Position numbers and translations under genes: made by a program. Under the pieces are notes generated by a model. That model saw only the letters and a list, made by a program, of their open reading frames with translations, made no database searches and was not told where the DNA came from. A DNA stretch of 64,000 nucleotides from Flavobacterium sp. 270 (GTDB taxonomy: Bacteria; Bacteroidota; Bacteroidia; Flavobacteriales; Flavobacteriaceae), in NCBI RefSeq assembly GCF_004368785.1, contig NZ_SODM01000009.1, positions 1 through 64,000 on the forward strand, written 5' to 3'. This document shows, one piece after another, positions 63,274 to 64,000 of this stretch (its first letter is position 1; each line of letters begins with the position of its first letter).

Positions 63274-64000
63274 ATGAGTTTTAGAAAAGCAGCGATGTAT
63301 TTTAAATTTACAAAGCAGCAACGTACCGGGATTTTTTTACTGTTCATCATTATTATTGTATTACAGGCAGTTTACTTTTTTGCTGATTTTAATCCGCCCG
63401 TAAAATCTTTCCCTGAAAAAGAACAATGGATGGCTTTACAGTCCGAAATTGATGCAGCAAAATCGGAAAAGAATAATGAGAAACATAAAGTTTATACCTT
63501 TAATCCAAACTTTATTTCTGATTATAAAGGATATAAACTCGGAATGTCTGTTCAGGAAATCGATCGGCTTCTGGCATTTCGCAAAGAAAATAAGTATGTA
63601 AGCTCTGCCGAAGAGTTTCAACAGGTAACAAAGATTTCTGATTCTTTGTTAAAGGAAATATCTCCTTTATTTAAATTCCCAGATTGGATTAATAATAAGA
63701 AGGAGTTTGTAAATTATAAAAAAGACTATAAAGATTACAAAGATTATAAAAACGCATCCAGTCAAACCTTTGCTAAAAAAGAAAAAACCGCATTGCTTGA
63801 CATTAATCAGGCGACACAGGAGGATTTAGTTAAAATATACGGAATAGGTGAAGCCTTGTCATCACGTATATTAAAGCAAAAAGAGATTTTAGGAGGATTT
63901 GTTTCAATGGAACAATTAGCTGAAGTTTGGGGACTTTCGCCAGAAGTTATTTATAAATTAAGCTCCCATTTTAAAATTTATGAAGTGCCGGGCTTTAAAA
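63274..64000 (+). CDS. Helix-hairpin-helix (ComEA-like) membrane protein, partial
   Basis: At least 242 residues, running off the window end. One membrane segment (about 18-38) is followed by a charged region and two helix-hairpin-helix motifs: SVQEIDRLLAFRKENKYVSS (about 90-130) and LLDINQATQEDLVKIYGIGE (about 178-230). The second is the ComEA/ComE type that binds DNA non-specifically. The anchor places the motifs in the periplasm, so a role in DNA uptake is possible but not shown. The end of the protein is not seen. Confidence 0.85.
   Translation, partial: MSFRKAAMYFKFTKQQRTGIFLLFIIIIVLQAVYFFADFNPPVKSFPEKEQWMALQSEIDAAKSEKNNEKHKVYTFNPNFISDYKGYKLGMSVQEIDRLLAFRKENKYVSSAEEFQQVTKISDSLLKEISPLFKFPDWINNKKEFVNYKKDYKDYKDYKNASSQTFAKKEKTALLDINQATQEDLVKIYGIGEALSSRILKQKEILGGFVSMEQLAEVWGLSPEVIYKLSSHFKIYEVPGFK

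Noticed and set aside
1-64000. tRNA, rRNA, riboswitch or T-box elements
   Set aside because: No cloverleaf-like or conserved riboswitch core could be recognised by eye; a covariance search would be needed to exclude weak ones.

Overview
The window is AT-rich chromosomal DNA from a member of the Bacteroidota, most likely a Flavobacterium or close relative. The evidence is consistent across genes: a SusC/SusD pair, a glycoside hydrolase with a type IX secretion (T9SS) C-terminal sorting domain, a TamB/TamL pair, GSCFA, DUF2851, DUF4230, DUF4136 and DUF5522 proteins, many short-signal lipoproteins, weak or absent Shine-Dalgarno sites, and promoters with the TAnnTTTG -7 box (TTG at -33) typical of the group. 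I saw no rRNA, tRNA, CRISPR array, insertion sequence or integrase. Nearly all of it reads as core chromosome peppered with small hairpin repeats.

Layout. 1-3.5 kb: a heptamer tandem array, then a minus-strand block of two TPM-domain proteins, LemA, a MerR regulator and an M23 peptidase. 3.7-8.7 kb: alaS, a GxxExxY gene bracketed by inverted repeats, and an ABC exporter. 8.9-19.2 kb: a lipoprotein, a GSCFA protein, tamB-tamL and a DUF4230 protein. 19.5-25.7 kb: aromatic amino acid hydroxylase, a three-gene DUF4280 / Tle1-like lipase / DUF2931 lipoprotein cluster that looks like a type VI effector-immunity set, and a truncated globin. 26-35.5 kb: a secreted GH30 glycosidase, ilvA with an Ile-rich leader and attenuator, a DUF4136 lipoprotein, urocanase, DUF5522, a mini membrane metallopeptidase-like protein, a PLP desulfhydrase/deaminase and a glucosaminidase-LysM lipoprotein. 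35.5-42.5 kb: hemL, two Spy-like paralogues, a D-2-hydroxyacid dehydrogenase, a lipoprotein, a RelE/ParE toxin-antitoxin pair and lysS. 42.6-50.6 kb: two paralogous lipoproteins flanking a minus-strand DUF1254 / B3-type metallo-beta-lactamase pair, then lipB, an AraC regulator with a flavodoxin-fold oxidoreductase, an NTF2-like protein and rnhB. 51-64 kb: susC-susD, a putative porin, a CBS-domain cysteine/cystathionine synthase, an exonuclease, DUF2851, PspC, an amino acid permease and a partial helix-hairpin-helix protein.

The most interesting regulatory reading is upstream of ilvA. A 19-codon minus-strand reading frame with eight isoleucines is followed by a leader that can form a 1:2 hairpin, a 2:3 antiterminator or a 3:4 intrinsic terminator, the logic of a classical amino acid attenuator. 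Other strong observations are the conserved blocks with a diverged 17-base spacer upstream of both Spy-like genes (ECF-type promoter or dyad operator), the effector-immunity cluster, and an in-frame 33-bp palindromic insertion with 12-bp direct repeats inside the GSCFA gene.
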